Part shown: piece after piece, positions 11,684 to 23,530 of the stretch | Layout of the letters: every line of letters starts with the position of its first letter | Numbering within the stretch: the first letter of the stretch is position 1 | DNA from: Poecilobothrus nobilitatus | Lineage: Eukaryota > Arthropoda > Insecta > Diptera > Dolichopodidae | Reading direction: 5' to 3' | Length of the DNA stretch: 64,000 bases | NCBI GenBank assembly: GCA_947095535.1 | Contig: OX352773.1 | Coordinates: 259,059,590-259,123,589, forward strand | Translations under genes and position numbers: made by a program | Notes under the pieces: generated by a model | What the model saw: only the letters and a program-made list of their open reading frames with translations | Told to the model about the DNA's origin: nothing | Databases searched by the model: none

Positions 11684-14600
11684 CTGTAAATAAAAACAAA
11701 ACAAAAAATATGAAAATTTGTTTATTTAATATCGAACAGTCAAATTTAACATAAGAGTTTTACGATATAGTTAAAAATTAGTTGAAACTGTTGTCGGAAT
11801 TAATTTTAAAATTACTACTTTTTCTATTTGTGCATTTTTAGTATTTAGTGAAAACTATTCTTTTTTTTTTATTTAATATTAAAAAGGACTATTCTTTATT
11901 TCTCAATATTTCTCAAAGAGTTCAATCTTTTGAACAGAGTGTACATATATAGTATATACAAACCCAAACCTTTATATAAATTTTTAAGATTAACTATTTG
12001 ATGCACTAAATCTTTTTTGTGGTTTCATGATTTTATTTAAATGATTAACTTTTTTGATTTAATTATAAAGAACACTGTTTATTTTATTGACTAATAGAAA
12101 ACAACAAGAAGAATCAGAACAATATCCCAAAGTTATTAGTAAGTGTTATTGTAAATGCCGCCCGAAACCTATCTTATTAGAATTTAACCTTATTTATTTA
12201 AAATTATCACAAACTGCATTTTTTACTTTCAATACTATCAAAAGTACATCATATTACTTTAAATAATTTAATTTAATTTTAGAAAATTTTCTCTATCTTA
12301 CTATTTATAAATACTAGCAGAAGAACTATACTCTGGTTTACATATGTTCTTTCCAATATTTGGTTTCTTTATATGAAAAAAAAATTGTATCAGATTTCAT
12401 AAAAATTTCTTCAGAACATCATGTTTCATTTTATAGTACACTGAATCACGTACACTGAACACGTAAACTGAATCTTCGCGAAAGTGCTTCTCCTAATACC
12501 TTATTTGCCCATCTTATATTATCATTTCCTAGACCTATTGTACACAACGTCTAACATAATAATCCATTTATTACAAATTTAATCCACATTACAAAAATTT
12601 AAGATATTTCTTTCAATCCGTACATACTTTGGTACTTTGGCGTTTTACATTACAAGATGTTCGAACTCCCAGGTTTAAAGATGACGATAAATATGTAGGA
12701 GTGAAATTTGATTTTTGATTCTTAAGAAATCATAGAATACCAGCAGAGTGCTGCCATTCAGAAAGCTATGGATTGGATTGAGATAAGAAGGGAGGAGGTT
12801 GTTGACAAAGATAAAGGAAAAATGTTTTTACTGATTTAAATGAGCTAGATGAAGACTTTTCCTGTGACGACAGCACATCAAACAATTAAAACATTTCAAA
12901 AAAACTATTCACACCTATAACCAGTCAACGCGATAGTGTCAGACCAATTATCTTGTTGAATACTTTTTATTCAATTTTTTTTTTTTTTATGAATTTATTT
13001 ATTGTTGTCTAATCTTTTGTAACTCTTTTTTTCTTTATATGAGTGGAATCTTTATATAGATTTCGATGGGGAATCATTGAAAGACGCTAAAGAGTAGCGT
13101 AAATATACCTCTATCAACGTTTGCGACCTAATCTTCTAAGGCGAGGCTTCTCTTTTTTGCAGCGGGAAGTGGAGATTTTCTATTTTTGTCTTGGGAAAAC
13201 TTAAAAATTGAATTTTTTTTTGAAAATTAAATAAAAAAGGCATTTTACAAAAGAACTGCCTACTGTCAATATCTCTTTGTTCGTTATTTCAAAAAAAACT
13301 TAGAAAAAAGTGTAGGCGAGTAGAGTAGGAAAAAGGACATAATATAGGCCATTTTAAAGCTATTAAAAATTTACTAAGAATCTATAATGTTAATGGCCTG
13401 AGTAAATAAAAATTATTCTATTGTAGTTTATTCAAAAATATATATTGAAATTATTAATTTAAAAATGTTTACTTTTAAAAATTTTTTATTTAAAAACTTA
13501 CAATCAGTTTGTTTTTTTTTTTTTACATACATATAAGTTTTGATTGAAGATGGTGGAGTCGTAGTATTTTTTATGTTTATACGTATTTACGCGAATAAAA
13601 CATTTTATTTTAATACAAGGATATCCTTTTTCGGCATTCTAGGACGCCAGAATTCTTGGAGACAATATAATGTACAATAAAATGTACATGTATATTTATA
13701 GATGTTCATTACTGTGTGAGTTTGGCACATCATTTTAGAATGCCTCAAAATAAAATATATTATTATATATATATAAAGAATTTTTTTTTTTTTTGGCACA
13801 CATAGTCTAATTTTTTTTTTTTTTTTATTTTCATTATTAAATATATATACCAATCATCAAATATTAAGAATTTCCAATTATAAATAAAGTTTAATTTTGA
13901 ATTTGCCTGCCCTTGTTATTTACGTTTTTGGATGGATAGAGTTTTGATTTTTTATTCCTTTGTTTTTTTTGTTTTGATTAATTTGAATTTTTATTTTTAT
14001 TTCTTTAAATTTATTTATATTTTATATATATATATTTTTTTTTATCAGAAAATTATTTATATGATTATAATGGTATTGTACTTAATATAACATTCTACAT
14101 AATATTAAACACATATTAAAAATAAATAAATATATAAACTAGACCTTGGATTTGTATGACTTCAATTTACGCAATTTCATTATTAATTTTATTGAGAGCA
14201 CAAATATTGTAACATCTATTAAAAATTATTTAATTCACAATAGTTGCTATTGTTTGTACACATCTAAATATACCGATTTAGAAATTTATATGTATGTTAA
14301 TTATTAAAGCAATAGGTATAGGTGTATAGGTATAGGTGTATAGGTATAAAATTATAAATGTATAGGTATAAAAATCCAAAATAATTTTTTTGACAAGTGT
14401 ACATATACTTCTCATGTTTTAAGTATGAATATTGGTCAACGTCATAAAATGACACAGACATTATATTCTATTAAAATATAATAAAGATCTCATCTAAAAT
14501 TAGCATTTTTTTTACTTGCCATTCATATAAGGAGCATAAGCGTCCACTTAATCATTTATTATTCATATTTGACTAAGCTTCAATTCCGTGAATCATTATT

Positions 14601-16134
14601 TCACTAAGCCGTTGATTACTCGGCTATCAAGTATACAAGACTATGAGATATTTCTTTTATTGCTACGCCATCTATTATCTTATACAAGAATTATGTTTTA
14701 TTATTCTATTATTATATATTACAATATGGTATTAATTATAATTTATAAGACATATATACTTATTTTTAATTTAACTATACTATAATAATTATATATTATA
14801 AGAAAAATCTATATTATTTTTTATTAATCTGTATCATCTAGGCGGTGTCTTAACTACTACACTATTGGCTTGATAGCAATTACAGAAAAATAGCAGCATT
14901 AAAGCCTCGAAAAGAGAAAATAAGAAAAAATTGTCTCTTTCTCGTAATCTGTTCTTAAGTAAAAATTAGAAATCATTATGCTCAGTATAATTGCAAGTTA
15001 ATTAAGTGAATGTAAAATGTAAACAATCGTACAAATACATTATTTAATAATCAATTCTTAATTCTCAATAACTTTGTTCTTTTTTCGCACCTACTCAAAA
15101 TAAAATGATTTCATGCCATAAAAGTGACAGAAAAATACAATGGGTAGATACTAGCAAAAAATACTCTAGAACTGAAAATTCGTAGAAAATTTCCTTAGAA
15201 AACAATGCAAAAAAATACAATGCTACTTAAAATACTTGGATTGATTAAACGAAAAATTTGTTAGTACTAAAAAAATTGACATAGTATTTTTAATAAAAGA
15301 ATTATCTAGTAAAAAGGATATCCTAGAATATAATAATAAATCAATACATTAAAATAATATAGTCGTAGATAAACGGATTATACTGTACACTGGAAATAAT
15401 AATTTTTTACTGTTTTTTAATATTTAGGTTAATGTATTTTGATATAATCATATCACTATTATATTTTTTTTTTTTTTTTTTTAAAGAATGATTATGCATA
15501 TATGTATATAATATATAATGTCAGCTATGATTTATTTCTTCTCATACAGAATTAAACAAAATAAATTGAAAAAACTTAACTTATGTGAATATATTAAAAT
15601 ACATTAAAAAAAAAATTACTAATATTTATAGATCATGTTAATATGAATAAAATAAACTTAAATAATTGTTTTTTTTTCGTTTTTTTAATTTTTTTTTTGT
15701 TGTATTGGATTTTAAAAAAAAAAAATTTAAAAAAAACGAAAGTCAAGCAATAATAAATTAACTATTTATCAAAAAAAAAAAATAAAAGAGAACACATACA
15801 CATTCATAACCTAAAATAAAAAAACAAGAGAACAGAAATTTTTGAAACATGAAAGAAAAAATTTTGACACTTTGTGTCAACTCGTTAGTACTGTAATTAA
15901 TTCTAATCTATTTCACTTTAGTATTTTATCTCTTCTAGGCCATCCTCAAATTTCTTTTCTATTTTGTTTTTTTTTTTTATCCTTAAAACACATTTTCATA
16001 ATTATACACGTGTATTTAATTTTTTTTTTCTTCTTTTTCATACTTATTTTTATCTTTTTTGTTTTTTTTTTTTTTTTAATATACATTATGCATATGATTT
16101 TGTTTTTTCTTTTCTTTTTATAATATTGACTTAC
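11684..16134 (-). other. Rim intron 2
   Basis: About 4.45 kb of intron, A/T-rich, with a short GTATAG-type tandem repeat at about 14315-14365 and poly(T) runs. No exon, ncRNA or named element recognised. An 80-codon minus-strand open frame at 13605-13853 is Lys/Ile/Tyr-rich low complexity and not credible as an exon. Confidence 0.6.
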
Positions 16135-16339
16135 CTTTGTACTTCGTAAAGTAACTTTTCCTCCGCATCTAGCACAACATCGTATATTACAATAATGACA
16201 TATATGTCCAATGCCATCAGCAAATTTTGTTTTTAAACAAATATGACAGGTAGCATCAAGCTCAATGCCAGCTTTCTTTTGTTGTTCAGATCTTTGACGG
16301 ATTGTATCTTCGAGGATGGTAACTTCATCTTGCTTTCGT
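16135..16339 (-). CDS. Rim: Rim coding exon 2 (Rab-binding helix and first three Cys pairs)
   Basis: Encodes residues 37-105. The first base completes the Arg codon begun in exon 1, and 68 codons follow. The acceptor TAG is at 16342-16340 and the donor GTAAGT begins at 16134. The product starts RRKQDEVTILEDTIRQRSEQQ, the basic helical segment that binds Rab3. The FYVE-like zinc finger follows: Cys68-Cys71, Cys84-Cys87, Cys91/92-Cys95, in the context CHICLKTKFADGIGH and CHYCNIRCCARCGGK. The exon ends LRSTK. The spacing and residues are those of the Rim family. The intron splits the finger before its last Cys pair. Confidence 0.97.
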
Positions 16340-16606
16340 CTATAAATATAAAAAGAGAAAAGAAAACTTTTATCATTAATGATGTTTTTAATTATTATTG
16401 ATTTTGATTTTTATATTCATTTTTTAGAATATTTTTCAAAAAAAAATTTTTTGAATAATTTCCTTATTAATTTAATTTTGTTCGTTCGAACATTCGTTTA
16501 TTTACAAAACTTCCTTACAGTTTAAGATGAAATAATAAAATTTCAGGTATGGATAGATATAATTAAAAATTAATGTTATAGATAAACTTTACTTATATAG
16601 TCCTTT

Positions 16607-16821
16607 TTTTTCTTTTTTTTAATGCATTTCTCTGCCACATAAATGCATTTTTCATTTTTAATGCATAAATTCTCTGCCCTTTCCTGATCAGGCGTGGCTG
16701 TAAATATCGTAAGGGGGAATAACTCTTATGACGTGTGTGGGATTCTGGGATTAAAACCCACATTCCCCCGTGTTTACAGCATATTTTATACGCTCTTACC
16801 CACTAGGCCACCGAGGCTCCT
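16607..16821 (-). mobile_element. tRNA-derived SINE, copy B
   Basis: Same family as copy A. The minus-strand head includes TGGCCTAGTGGGTAAGAGCG, and the B-box region is damaged (GGGTTTTAATCCC, with a small local duplication of GGGATT). The body has the CTTACGATATTTACAGCCACGCCTGA block and the tail ends AATGCATT plus A-rich sequence. A segment of the tail with AATGCAT is duplicated (16621-16663). TSD about 14 bp with one mismatch: 16593-16606 and 16822-16835 (TTATRTAGTCCTTT). Confidence 0.88.
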
Positions 16822-16835
16822 TTATGTAGTCCTTT

Positions 16836-18028
16836 ATCTGCATTCTTTTAAAGTTTTTGGTTCTACTTAATATTTTTCAAACTACAAACGCCAAACCATC
16901 AAAAATTATTTATCAAAATTTGGTTTCGATGTATTCCAGAAACGATTTTAAGCAGAACCTTGACATTTTGTGAGGAAGAAAATTATTGAAAATTAGTATA
17001 TGTTACCTGAGAAAAATATTTGTACTTTCCCCTGTTTAAAAACTATTAATGGTCTAAGCATCATAATTCGCTAATTTCAGATAGTAGTAACTTGGGTGAA
17101 GCTCATAAAATATAGTTTTAAATGTCTTTTTGTTTTTACTATATATAGGATTACTTTAAAATTGATGAAAGCGTTTCTTGGGTTTGAACAATTGTGTTTT
17201 ACTAATTTTGATGCAAAACTAGTGGCAATAATAGAATGGTTTTTATTATTTTTCTTTTAAAATGTGCGACTTTAAAAACCTTTGGTTTTACATACTGTTT
17301 TATTTCTTTTACGTTACAAAGAACAATCATTATAAGCATCAAATTTAATTATAGACTGGAACTTATGCATTATAAGACTGAAAAAGGTTTATATTATAAT
17401 TTAAAAAAAAATTTTTTTTTTGATAACAAGTAAATGATTCTAATTCGAAAATGAAAATATTAAAACATCTGTGAATGTTTTAATATCCATAAAGGCTTTT
17501 AAGGCTTCAATTCTTAAAAGAAAGTAGTAAATAGGAAAAAGCCTACATTTTCCGTAAACAATACAGCAAAAATGTATATATATATATAAATCATATACAC
17601 AATCACGGCTGAATATAATTCACATATAGTTACTGGTATGCACAGCACTCTTCTTTGGCACTTAAATGTAATACAAAAATAAGCAATTGGATAAAAAAAT
17701 GTATGTGTGGCCGTTTTTTAATCTATCTATAATAATACTTTTTACAGTTTTAACGCATAAATTAAATTTCAACCTGGAAATGTCAACATTGATTTATAAA
17801 GCAACCCTATAAAAATTCTTAAATATTTAACCACTAATGTTTTTAAATAAGTGATATAATATAAAAAAAAGTCAAAATAATTCTTTCACACTCCCAAAAC
17901 ATTTTAACTCTTCCCATTTAGAATTTATTTTCTTCGCATTCATAACCCATTGTTTTCTCTGTGGAATTCATTTCATTCGCCTAAAAATATGCAATATATT
18001 GTAATAAATTATCTTTTTCTAAAAGGGC
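16836..18028 (-). other. Rim intron 1, part left of the LINE cluster
   Basis: AT-rich intron sequence, no gene or recognisable repeat. Confidence 0.55.
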
Positions 18029-18040
18029 TTTCAGTGAGCG

Positions 18041-18095
18041 TTTTTTTTTTTTTTTTTTTTTTTTTAATGTTTTATTTATTTATTTCATCGATTAC
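18041..18095 (-). terminator. LINE 3' end: AATAAA motifs and poly(A) tail
   Basis: On the minus strand, overlapping AATAAA-type motifs (AATAAATAAATAAAAC) lie about 15-30 bases before the 25-A tail. They probably direct 3' end formation of the LINE transcript, and possibly premature ending of Rim transcripts. Confidence 0.6.
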
Positions 18096-18482
18096 TAAAG
18101 CTAAGTTGTAAATAAAACTAAAACAACAATAATTCATAATGCATATATACAAAAAAAATGCACGTGGCTGATGTTAATAATTATCAGCACTCTCATTCAT
18201 ATATATTATAGAATTTAAGTTTAAGTTAATGCTTAATTGTAAAGTTATTATTTTGTGTACAAAGAATATGATTTTATTCTAAATTAACAAATAAGTTTCT
18301 ATTTTTACTGAGAAAAATTGCAAAAAACACAGTTTTAATAAAAAAATTTTATGATAAAACTTAAATTAAATTAAAAAAAAAAAACAAAATTAAAGAAGAA
18401 AAAAAAAAAATAAATAAAATAAAATAATAATAACAATAACAATCAAAAAAGAAAAAAGAAAAAAAATTAACCTATCTTAATA

Positions 18483-21400
18483 TTAGTTATCCCAAAAATA
18501 GGGTTTAGAACTTATTAGTTTTTTATTAAATGTTATGTTTTTATCAAATTTAAATAGATTTCTATCTGTTATGTCCAGTGTGTTTAGGTTATGTGGTAAA
18601 GATTTTAAATTAGCATGTCTTTTAAAGTGATAAATTATGGGAATGAAGTTATTATTTTCAATATATTTATATTTATCTAAAAACACAAATCCTTCTGGTG
18701 GTATGAAGCCGTTTCTAATTGCGCTTTTAATGTACTCTTCGTTTTCGTGAAAAGGGTGGCTTATAAGAGAATTATTTTCTACTTGGCTGCTACGTTGAAT
18801 ATGATTACGTATTAATCGGATGATAAAATTGTCGATTCTAATAACGTTTGCGGTTTCATATACAATTTTATTAGAATAATAATATAGAAAATTTGTTGAC
18901 GGTTTTCTAAAAAGATTGGTACATGCTCTTAGACACTTCCTTTCGAATAACCTAAGTTTTTCCATCAAGGAAGCGCTTATGTTAAACCAAATGGGAGAGC
19001 CATATACAAGGATTGGTCTTATGAGAGTTTTATAACACAAGATTTTTACTTTACTGTTTAAAGTTCGTGAATGAAATAGTTTGTTGAGGCTACCAAATGC
19101 TTTATTAGCTTTTTCAATAGTTTTGTAGGTATGGACTTTGAAGTTTAGGAGATAGTGGAAGTGTACTCCTAGATATTTTGTGTAACTTTTATTGGGGAGT
19201 GTAGTGTTGTCTGGTGTTTTAATCATGAATTTTCTCCAATTTCTCTTTATATCATTATTGGCTTTATTAGTGGTGTCTCTAAATAGCACAGTTTCGCATT
19301 TGTTAAAGTTGATTTTAAGTTTCCACGTATTGCAATAATTGACTATTTTATTAAAGAGTTTTTGCAAAAGGTATTCTGCAATTTTGGGGTTACGATTAGC
19401 TGAATATACTGTTAAGTCATCCGCAAATGCAATGCAGTGATTGGGACCTAAACTTTTATTTAGGCAATCAAGCAAGTCGCTTGTATATATGATAAAAAGT
19501 AGCGGTGAGTTAACAGTTCCTTGCTGTAGACCATTATGTATTGGAAATTTTTTAGAACATTTTGTATTCGCTGACAAAACTCTAAAAGATTTACCGCGAA
19601 TCATGTTGTTAATTAAAGACACCACGTGTAAAGGGAAGTTGTACTTGAGCAATTTATAAATTAAACCGTCTAACCAGACTGTATCAAATGCCCGTTCTAA
19701 ATCGATAAAGCAGGTGGCTACACAGTTATTGTTGTTTACATATCTGCAAATGTCCGAAGACAATTTGGTCATGGCGTGAATAGTGCTATGCATATGGCGG
19801 AATCCAAATTGATTGTTTGGTATTATTTTTTTATTTTCGGATTCACTAATGAGAAATTTATTTATCACTATTTCAAATATTTTACTAATATTAGGAAGTA
19901 AGCTGATAGGACGGTAGCTATTAACATCTGATTTATTTTTACCCGGTTTCTTAATCATAACAACTTGGGCTATTTTCCATGATTTTGGAAAGTAGCTCAG
20001 ATTTAAGCAATTGTTAAATATTATGCAAAATTTATCAATTAAGCCATCTGAGATATGTTTGAGTGCTATTGCAGGGATTTCGTCTATTCCCGATGAAGTT
20101 TTATTTTTTAAGCCGCTAATTATTTCTTTAATGATTTCGGGTGTTGTGAAATAGTTACTGAATCTTGTGTTTGCTATAGGTTTATTTGATAGTAGGCTAT
20201 TGTTGAATTTAGTTACGGTTTTGTTATTTTCTAGATTAGTTTCTATTGCAGTATTGAAATTGGTAATTGTTTGAGAAATGGTTTGATCAATTGCAGATGT
20301 TCTTTTTGAGGTCAGCTCATGCGTTTGGAATAGATGAGCTGCCATAATATTAGAAATATTAATATCATCGTCTATTATGTAGTTGTTTGCTTCACGACTG
20401 AGGTTATTAATGTCAATGTCGGCTAGATTAAGTGTACTGCTGTGGTTTACCGGAATTAAAATTTTATTAACTTTACCTGTAGTTTTTTTTCTGTATATTT
20501 TATTAATTTCTGAAAAGACGCAGTTATTTTTTTTGAGTGTGATATTTTTTATTCTGTTTGTCCAGAAATTATTTATTGCTAATCGAAGATTTTGTTTTAT
20601 TAGTGAATTTATATTATTTAATAGAGAATTAGTTAAGACTAAAACAGGGTCGTCTCTTGGGATATTACATTTGTAAAGTTTGAATTTGGTAGAAAGAATT
20701 TGGCTTTTGTATTTTCTGAGATTGTTTATTGTTTGGTTAGTATATATATCAGAGCTATTGCTTCTATTGTTAAGAGTTGGTATGGAGATGGTTATGGCGT
20801 TTTGAATAATTTTTTCAATTTTCTCAATAGCATTATCGATTTCTAATGTTGTTAGATTTCTATTATTGGGTAAATTGGCTATTTCACTATTTTGAGATAA
20901 TTGGATACTAATACTTTTTTTGTATTTTTTCCAGTTAGCTTTTTTATATAAATAAAACTTTCTATCAGGGCTATCCGGGAGTTCAAAAATAAATTGGTCA
21001 TTGTTTTTTAGCTTTATGTATGTATTTATAGCTAGATGATCGCTGTCGTATGCAAGGGTATGTAGTTTTCCCAACTCGTCTGTTTTTAGTGTTAATCTGG
21101 AATCCGCTAGAATTAGGTCAAGAAAAGATCTCTGTCTAGTGTAAGAAGGTAAATTAGTTGAGTAAAGTGAAATTTTGTATCTGATTGAGTTGCAATTTAT
21201 GAAATTTTTAAGAAATTTACCCCTATCATTAGCGTTTGTATTACCCCATGATTCATGTTTTGAATTTAGATCGCCGGCGATTATGAAATAATTTCTAGAG
21301 CTGCTTAAGTTTAGAGAGTTGAGAAGTACAGTGAATTCAATTTGAAAAAAGGAACTGTTGCGTTGCGATGCATAAACCGCCACTATGAATAGGTTTTTTC

Positions 21401-21734
21401 TGTTTGAGATAGGTATATTGACCACGCATGCCTCCAAACATTTGAAGTTTATTACAGTGTTAAAGTTAATTCTTGTGTATTTTATGTGGTTTTTTATTAG
21501 TATTGCAGTACCACCTCCAGCGCAGTTGGAAGGCCTATCTAGTCTTTCGATTTTATAATTGGCTACCCTTAGGTATTGTTGTTCGCTTAGTTTTGTCTCA
21601 CATAAAGTAGCCACATCAGGATCATTGTTTTTCAAAAAATCGATTAATGAGAGTTGTTTTTGGATTGATCTACAAGAGTTCACATTTATAGATATGAACT
21701 TAAGATTATTTAGAACTTGTATTGTTCCGCTCAT
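18483..21734 (-). CDS. LINE ORF2: AP-type endonuclease and reverse transcriptase
   Basis: An uninterrupted 1,083-residue protein that nicks target DNA and copies the element RNA from the nick. Residues 10-235 form the apurinic-type endonuclease, with expected residues Asn17 (ISINVNS), Glu46 (CETKL), Asp155 and Asn157 (AGDLNSKHESWGN) and the terminal SDH at 231-233. The RT spans roughly 480-850: SSGIDEIPA near 546, CFIDLERAFDTVW, GLQQGTVNSPLLF, and the catalytic FADD at 770-773. After the RT comes the usual conserved C-terminal region (YLGV, RPILVYGSPIW). No RNase H domain is seen, consistent with Jockey. The start ATG overlaps the ORF1 stop by four bases (ATGA, 21734-21731), which suggests translation by termination and reinitiation. 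All catalytic residues appear present. Confidence 0.95.
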   Translation of the reverse strand: MSGTIQVLNNLKFISINVNSCRSIQKQLSLIDFLKNNDPDVATLCETKLSEQQYLRVANYKIERLDRPSNCAGGGTAILIKNHIKYTRINFNTVINFKCLEACVVNIPISNRKNLFIVAVYASQRNSSFFQIEFTVLLNSLNLSSSRNYFIIAGDLNSKHESWGNTNANDRGKFLKNFINCNSIRYKISLYSTNLPSYTRQRSFLDLILADSRLTLKTDELGKLHTLAYDSDHLAINTYIKLKNNDQFIFELPDSPDRKFYLYKKANWKKYKKSISIQLSQNSEIANLPNNRNLTTLEIDNAIEKIEKIIQNAITISIPTLNNRSNSSDIYTNQTINNLRKYKSQILSTKFKLYKCNIPRDDPVLVLTNSLLNNINSLIKQNLRLAINNFWTNRIKNITLKKNNCVFSEINKIYRKKTTGKVNKILIPVNHSSTLNLADIDINNLSREANNYIIDDDINISNIMAAHLFQTHELTSKRTSAIDQTISQTITNFNTAIETNLENNKTVTKFNNSLLSNKPIANTRFSNYFTTPEIIKEIISGLKNKTSSGIDEIPAIALKHISDGLIDKFCIIFNNCLNLSYFPKSWKIAQVVMIKKPGKNKSDVNSYRPISLLPNISKIFEIVINKFLISESENKKIIPNNQFGFRHMHSTIHAMTKLSSDICRYVNNNNCVATCFIDLERAFDTVWLDGLIYKLLKYNFPLHVVSLINNMIRGKSFRVLSANTKCSKKFPIHNGLQQGTVNSPLLFIIYTSDLLDCLNKSLGPNHCIAFADDLTVYSANRNPKIAEYLLQKLFNKIVNYCNTWKLKINFNKCETVLFRDTTNKANNDIKRNWRKFMIKTPDNTTLPNKSYTKYLGVHFHYLLNFKVHTYKTIEKANKAFGSLNKLFHSRTLNSKVKILCYKTLIRPILVYGSPIWFNISASLMEKLRLFERKCLRACTNLFRKPSTNFLYYYSNKIVYETANVIRIDNFIIRLIRNHIQRSSQVENNSLISHPFHENEEYIKSAIRNGFIPPEGFVFLDKYKYIENNNFIPIIYHFKRHANLKSLPHNLNTLDITDRNLFKFDKNITFNKKLISSKPYFWDN

Positions 21735-23299
21735 GAGAAGTTTTCAAACAGAAAGTCTATTTTTTCCGAATGACTTTGGATTTTGTTTTCCAATGCCTTG
21801 TGGCCTTGGCAGAGTAGGGTAAGGTTTTTATTTAGTTCGTTTAGTAGATTCATTATTTGTGATAAGCTTATATCCTGTTCAGCAGAAGGATTTGCGCTAG
21901 TAAAATTATTATTTTTAGTAAAATTAAGATTGGAACTATTATTTTTACCTAATACAGCACTGGCATATGATATTTTTGGATTTATTGGGTTACTTATATA
22001 GTTTAGTTTATTTATTTGCTTGCTTTTGTTGTTATCTTTTCTTGTTGCTAATTCTTCTCGTTTTTTCTGATAAATCGGGCATTGCCTATAAGAAGCGGGG
22101 TGACCATTGTTTCCGCATAGTACGCAAAATAATTTTTCTGGTGGGCTGTTTTTTTCCATGCTGCAGTTGTTTGGCGAATGATTTTGTCCACATTTTACAC
22201 ACCTAAGCGGCATGTTGCAGTTAAATGCGGAGTGATTGAAACGCTGGCATCGTGTGCACTGTCTGATGTTGGGTTTTTTTAGTTTTTCCCATTTTACAAT
22301 CTGGTTATCAATGTATTTTATTGATGTAATGTTGTTCACCACACTTTGTGGTCCTGCTTGCACAATGAAAATTGGTAACTTTCTGTTTTCAGCAATTGTT
22401 TTTTTTGTTGTCATTCTTATTACTTTTAAGAAGTTGACATTTTCGATTCTTGATGTTTTTAACAAATCTAGAATTTCTTGGTCTTCGTAGTCCAAATGTA
22501 GACCTTTTAGAACTAGGTTGATCGGTTTCTCATTTTTTATAGTATAAGAAAAACAATGAACATTCGCGTTTTTAAGTTTTTCAAAAATGTTTTTAAAATC
22601 TTCTTCGCTGGTAGTATAGATTATATGTCGCGTTTTATTATTGGATTTAATATAAAAGTTAGTGATTTTTAATTGGTGTTTTATTAAATTTTTGATTGTA
22701 TTTATCTGTTCAGAAGTTATATATATTGGTGGAATATTTTTATTTTTAGCATTAGCTTGTAAATCATTAACATTGTTGTTGCTGCTATTATTATGACTAT
22801 TCTTGTTATTGTTGTTATTATTGGGATTTATGTTTGATGGACCCGGCGCATTAGAAGTTGGTTGATTAGTGTTTAATAAATTAGAGTTATTATTAGAGTT
22901 ATTATTTTGCTTTAATATTTCAAAGTAATCAGTGTTGTTATTTTTTTGTGTTATAATTGGTTCATTTGATCTTTTTCTTTTTTTTTTGTTATTGTTATTA
23001 TTAATGAAGATGTCAATAATGTCATCAGACATACCAGGATCATCATCACTAAGAATAGAAAACCTACTTGAATTATTTGGTATTTCCATATTATCGTTAA
23101 TTAATTGATTAACTTTAGTTTTCATTGCAGTTAATTCATTTCTGATTTGTTCGCTGCTTATATTAATTCTACATTTTTTATCTGTGTTTTTTACAATATT
23201 AGACGACATTTTATGCCTTTGTTGTACTTCTTCAATGTCACATGTTTTTATAAGTATATTTGCACATTCTGAATCACTAACCATGTGGTATAATGACAC
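21731..23299 (-). CDS. LINE ORF1: nucleic-acid-binding Gag-like protein with three zinc knuckles
   Basis: An uninterrupted 522-residue protein that coats the element RNA. The N-terminal half is Asn/Lys-rich and disordered, with long Asn runs around residues 100-185. The middle (about 195-330) contains IKSNNKTRHIIYTTSEEDF and LVLKGLHLDYEDQEILDLL, which matches the conserved region that precedes the zinc fingers in Jockey-type ORF1 proteins. Three Cys/His knuckles follow: C348-C351-H356-C361, C367-C370-H374-C379, and C392-C395-H400-C407. The C-terminus is predicted helical (LLNELNKNLTLLCQGH), perhaps for oligomerisation. The ATG at 23299 is the first in the frame and gives a plausible 265-base 5' UTR. 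Confidence 0.94.
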   Translation of the reverse strand: MSLYHMVSDSECANILIKTCDIEEVQQRHKMSSNIVKNTDKKCRINISSEQIRNELTAMKTKVNQLINDNMEIPNNSSRFSILSDDDPGMSDDIIDIFINNNNNKKKRKRSNEPIITQKNNNTDYFEILKQNNNSNNNSNLLNTNQPTSNAPGPSNINPNNNNNNKNSHNNSSNNNVNDLQANAKNKNIPPIYITSEQINTIKNLIKHQLKITNFYIKSNNKTRHIIYTTSEEDFKNIFEKLKNANVHCFSYTIKNEKPINLVLKGLHLDYEDQEILDLLKTSRIENVNFLKVIRMTTKKTIAENRKLPIFIVQAGPQSVVNNITSIKYIDNQIVKWEKLKKPNIRQCTRCQRFNHSAFNCNMPLRCVKCGQNHSPNNCSMEKNSPPEKLFCVLCGNNGHPASYRQCPIYQKKREELATRKDNNKSKQINKLNYISNPINPKISYASAVLGKNNSSNLNFTKNNNFTSANPSAEQDISLSQIMNLLNELNKNLTLLCQGHKALENKIQSHSEKIDFLFENFS

Positions 23300-23530
23300 G
23301 AATGTTCAAAGTTAAATGTACAATTTTGTTTATTTCTTTTATTCTTTTTGTTACTCTAATGCTTTTTTTTTTCTTTTTTAATCTTCTTTTGTCACTTTAG
23401 CGTAATTAATTGTTTTAGATAATTTTGAAGAAAATTGCTTGAATTATTGAAATTATTGAAATTATTGAAATTTTTTTACAAAAAAAAAAAAAAAATTATT
23501 AAATTAATTTATTTTTTTTTTCAGTTTTTA

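Noticed and set aside
15842..16149. Phe/Ile-rich frames just left of Rim exon 2
   Set aside because: They derive from T-rich intron sequence beside the exon donor; low complexity only.
19441..22490. Plus-strand frames opposite the LINE ORFs
   Set aside because: They are antisense shadows of ORF1 and ORF2 with no recognisable motif.
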